Shown here in pieces: positions 22,614 to 24,862 of a stretch of DNA of 24,862 bases. The stretch covers positions 1 through 24,862 of the forward strand of contig CAJUKA010000063.1 in assembly GCA_910586585.1 (NCBI GenBank), read 5' to 3'. The translations under genes were made by a program, and so were the position numbers. Each line of letters starts with the position of its first letter. Position 1 is the stretch's first letter. The notes under the pieces are model-generated. The model worked only from the letters and a program-made list of their open reading frames with translations, searched no databases and was not told the DNA's origin. The stretch comes from an uncultured Lachnospiraceae bacterium. Its GTDB lineage: Bacteria > Bacillota > Clostridia > Lachnospirales > Lachnospiraceae.

Positions 22614-22686
22614 GCTTATATTTCTCCTTCAACTTTCGATTTGTCGAACTGTGTCTATGGAAATATAGCACAATAGCGTAGCCAAA
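22614..22686. other. Intergenic junction of the decayed island
   Basis: The segment carries the permease ribosome binding site (GAAGGAG) at its left end. Beyond it the base composition rises abruptly toward GC-rich DNA at about 22690. No promoter was confidently found. Confidence 0.4.
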
Positions 22687-22881
22687 TCAACCAGCCGGAG
22701 AGGAAACTTTCCCGGCCTCTCTTGCGGCTCGCTGTGCCTCCCTCGCCCGGCGCATACGCAGCTTGTTTTGCGTAACAAACCAATCTCTGCACCCATAAGA
22801 AAACCGGGGCGCGGTGGCTGTCTGATAGCTGCCGTGTCCCGGTTTTTCTTTACCCTGTAAATGAAAATTTGTCTTTTCCAA
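22687..22881 (-). CDS. GC-rich Arg-rich small ORF, likely mobile-element fragment
   Basis: The 64-codon frame begins with TTG and has no ribosome binding site. It encodes FSYGCRDWFVTQNKLRMRRA then REAQRAAREAGK. The Arg/Ala-rich tail and base composition (clearly higher GC than the surrounding AT-rich DNA) resemble small ORFs of integrative conjugative elements in Clostridia. I cannot name the family with certainty. An imperfect GC-rich hairpin with AAAACCGGG/CCCGGTTTT arms (about 22801-22848) and a plus-strand T run lies inside it. The segment may therefore really be a terminator plus remnant rather than a gene. Confidence 0.4.
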   Translation of the reverse strand: MEKTNFHLQGKEKPGHGSYQTATAPRFSYGCRDWFVTQNKLRMRRAREAQRAAREAGKVSSPAG

Positions 22882-22900
22882 CGATCAAATTAATTAAAAG

Positions 22901-23518
22901 CTATCTTTCAAAATCTATCTGTATAAATTTTTTTCCATTAGGTAACATATGCTCCAAAGTCTTGATTATATGGTAGCCAATTATAAGCATTGCTTTTTCC
23001 AAAGTAGTTTCTTCAATTTGGTGATGTACTTGTTCCAGCCTATCAAACACATGCAAATAGGGAGAGTCTGATACCCAATTATCCGTCACATTAATTTGAA
23101 TAATACATGAAACATATTTCGGATTTGTCTGTTGGATTACTTTTTGAAAACATTCATAGCCAATATACTCAATCAACAGATTTGCTATAACCATATCTGC
23201 TTTTGGCAGCTTTTCAGTTTCGTTTATCAGATTGATACAAAGACATTCTAAAATGCCGTCTAAATAAAAATATCTTCGGGTAACTTCTTTCAAATAAGCT
23301 GAATTAACATCTACTGCATATACTCTTTCAAATTTATCTTTGGATATATGTTCAAGACCATTACCGCCTGCAACACCTAATATCATGATATTTGAAACAG
23401 GATACGCATTAAACTGACCTTTCATCAGTTTATTCATAACCTGTAACTGCATAACAGAATCAAGTTTCATATGTTTTTCATAATCAGATAAAGGAATTTC
23501 TTCCCATGGATTTTTCAT
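22901..23518 (-). CDS. SAM-dependent methyltransferase-like protein
   Basis: This 205-residue protein resembles the class I methyltransferase fold. The SAM-binding motif I reads MILGVAGGNGLEHI (about 45-58), a variant of the E/DxGxGxG loop. The acidic strand-2 end is VYAVDVN (about 67-73). Motif IV is ADMVIANLLIEYIG (about 107-120). It starts at ATG behind GGGAG. The substrate is unknown; the C-terminus with LPNGKKFIQIDFER is conserved-looking but not diagnostic. It is the last of three co-directional genes (WYL regulator, GyrI-like, this), separated from the middle gene by about 120 bases, so it may have its own promoter. Confidence 0.8.
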   Translation of the reverse strand: MKNPWEEIPLSDYEKHMKLDSVMQLQVMNKLMKGQFNAYPVSNIMILGVAGGNGLEHISKDKFERVYAVDVNSAYLKEVTRRYFYLDGILECLCINLINETEKLPKADMVIANLLIEYIGYECFQKVIQQTNPKYVSCIIQINVTDNWVSDSPYLHVFDRLEQVHHQIEETTLEKAMLIIGYHIIKTLEHMLPNGKKFIQIDFER

Positions 23519-23637
23519 TTGATTTCTCCCATTACATATCCCGATTTTGTCTAATTCTGAATTACCAGTTCCTATTATATGATTTCAAAACTCAAGATGC
23601 AATAGTCTTGTCGCTGGTTCGATAGATTTACTGTTTG

Positions 23638-24267
23638 CTAATTTACCTTATATCTCAAAATTGTTTTGAGCTTATCCGCTTTTGTTCTATTAGTCAAATA
23701 GATTTCCCTATGAGAATCTGATATGCGTTGCAGACCGTTTTCCTCTGCAAATTTATCCATTTGCTCAAAAGAGAACGATTCGTTGTCGTATGAGCCAATA
23801 TGCAGAATTTCAACACATTTTCCGTCATGTATCGTATCAAAAATAATTTCTTCATACAGTCTGTTTGGCTTTTTAATTTTTACCCTTTCCAATGCAGCAC
23901 GTACCATTTCCGCTGTGATAAAGTCCGGCTGACGTATCATAATGGTATATTCCAAATTTTCTTTTATGAGTTTACCCGCAGCAGATTCCGTATCAACGTT
24001 TTTCTGTTTCCAGATACCCTCTAAAGGATAAACCGTAAAGTCGTGGATTTCATTTGATAAAATATTCTTGGTTGCAGTAGATTTATAACCCACTTTAATC
24101 GCATACGCTAATGAAAAGAGAGCACCTACCTTATCTGAAAAATCCGTGTCGTTAGGATTTCCGCTTCCCTTAATCATAATAAAATTTTGTGTGGGTATAT
24201 CTACCAAAGCAGGTATACTCTTTGCTCCATACAGGGCTTTTTCGTGCTTTCTCCATTCAAATTTCAT
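23638..24267 (-). CDS. GyrI-like small-molecule-binding domain protein
   Basis: This 209-residue protein matches the GyrI-like (SHS2/effector-binding) fold that follows AraC or MerR DNA-binding domains in drug-response regulators. It occurs here alone. Markers are the N-terminal strand LVDIPTQNFIMIKGSGNPND, the SLAYAIK helix, and the C-terminal repeat of the fold with EILHIGSYDNESFSFEQMDK and GLQRISDSHREIYLTNR. Members bind or sequester hydrophobic and cationic compounds, and some hydrolyse them. It has a good ribosome binding site (AGGAGG) and lies 50 bases after the WYL regulator gene, which likely controls it. The drug-binding role is inferred. Confidence 0.88.
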   Translation of the reverse strand: MKFEWRKHEKALYGAKSIPALVDIPTQNFIMIKGSGNPNDTDFSDKVGALFSLAYAIKVGYKSTATKNILSNEIHDFTVYPLEGIWKQKNVDTESAAGKLIKENLEYTIMIRQPDFITAEMVRAALERVKIKKPNRLYEEIIFDTIHDGKCVEILHIGSYDNESFSFEQMDKFAEENGLQRISDSHREIYLTNRTKADKLKTILRYKVN

Positions 24268-24319
24268 ATCAGCACCTCCTTATGGAAACAGTGTATCAAA
24301 TATAACCTGACACCTAATG

Positions 24320-24862
24320 TCATGTTCTGTATTTTTCCTGCATTTTCTGTAATCTTTTTTTCATCTGCTCCCGTATAGACTGTGGTTCTAGTACCTCAAC
24401 GCTATCCGAAAAAGACATCACATAAGAATACAGAACCTCATTGTTGGGTAAATCTATTTGGACATATAAATTTCCCTGTGAATCTTCTGTTATGCTATCT
24501 GTAAATTCATCATAAACACGAAAAGCCGCTTGCCTGTCAAATTTTAACTTAACAGCAACAGTATTTTCAACTTGTATTTGTTTTTCGATTTTTGTTGGTG
24601 TAAAATCTTGCGTAAAAGTTTCAGACAGCATTTCAAGCTCTTTTATTCTCGTCAACTTAAAAAAACGGTAATCATTTCTTAACAGGCAAAAAGAATATAA
24701 ATACCAGCTTTTGCTCTTGAATACTAACCGGATAGGTTTTACATTTCTTTTCTCTTTATTTCCTTTTCCGCTAAAATAGCAAAAGGAAATAACTCTCTTT
24801 TGGAAAATGGCTTCTTTGATGATATTAAATGTATCTTGCTGTGGGGTACGATGCGCCCAGTC
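24320..24862 (-). CDS. WYL-domain transcriptional regulator (partial)
   Basis: The frame stays open to the right edge, giving the last 180 residues. It covers the WYL domain: TFNIIKEAIFQKRVISFCYF, the domain-naming SKSWYLYSFC, and YRFFKLTRIKELEML. The C-terminal WCX-like extension follows, with VENTVAVKLKFDRQAAFRVY and a final Lys-rich helix. The N-terminal helix-turn-helix (YafY/DeoR-like) lies outside the window. WYL regulators sense nucleotides or other small ligands and often control stress or detoxification genes. The GyrI-like gene follows directly and is the likely target. An internal TTG at 24655 is not the start, because coding sequence clearly continues upstream of it. Confidence 0.9.
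   Translation of the reverse strand, partial: DWAHRTPQQDTFNIIKEAIFQKRVISFCYFSGKGNKEKRNVKPIRLVFKSKSWYLYSFCLLRNDYRFFKLTRIKELEMLSETFTQDFTPTKIEKQIQVENTVAVKLKFDRQAAFRVYDEFTDSITEDSQGNLYVQIDLPNNEVLYSYVMSFSDSVEVLEPQSIREQMKKRLQKMQEKYRT

Noticed and set aside
1..24862. CRISPR array, tRNA or rRNA genes
   Set aside because: No regularly spaced repeats, cloverleaf-like sequences or rRNA signatures were seen on reading through.

Overview
The window looks like chromosomal DNA of a low-GC anaerobic Firmicute, most likely a Lachnospiraceae-type gut Clostridium. The grounds are the AT-rich intergenic DNA, strong AAGGAGG ribosome binding sites, a bacterial GlnRS, a DUF6062-type protein, an AhpC plus domain-permuted AhpF pair, and a decayed FeoB that ends in the Cys-rich tail common in this group. 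This placement is inferred from gene content. No rRNA, tRNA or CRISPR array was seen.

Layout. (a) 1-3985: a minus-strand metal-efflux operon: an ArsR/SmtB repressor, a stand-alone HMA metal-binding protein, a CadA/ZntA-type P1B ATPase, and a glycerol-1-phosphate-dehydrogenase-like protein. An operator overlaps the promoter. A separate MerR-type promoter at 38-68 points out of the window. (b) 3986-6433: a peroxide-defence operon, ahpC followed by an AhpF-like reductase whose thioredoxin-fold module sits at the C-terminus. Its leader can fold so that the ahpC ribosome binding site is fully paired. A T-box 3'-end fragment lies upstream. (c) 6434-10232: a hybrid histidine kinase, a GNAT acetyltransferase, each with a clear promoter, and a wrecked feoB. 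(d) 10233-16357: a PfkB-fold protein lacking the catalytic Asp, a DUF6062 protein behind a highly structured leader, a TetR regulator with its probable operator, a small acidic membrane-anchored protein, a HAD phosphatase and glnS. (e) 16523-20610: a TetR-flavodoxin pair, then a MATE exporter, Nudix hydrolase and TetR set. (f) 20742-22900: a decayed island holding a broken methyltransferase, an ABC ATPase cut just after Walker A, a zinc-ribbon protein, a probably frameshifted permease and a GC-rich mobile-element-like ORF. (g) 22901-24862: a methyltransferase, a GyrI-like protein and a WYL regulator that runs off the right edge.

Most of the window is ordinary housekeeping and stress genes. 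The most unusual signals are RNA-level or degenerate: the ahpC leader, the multi-hairpin leader of the DUF6062 gene, the T-box remnant, and the PfkB protein reading GAGN instead of GAGD. No complete new multigene system is evident.
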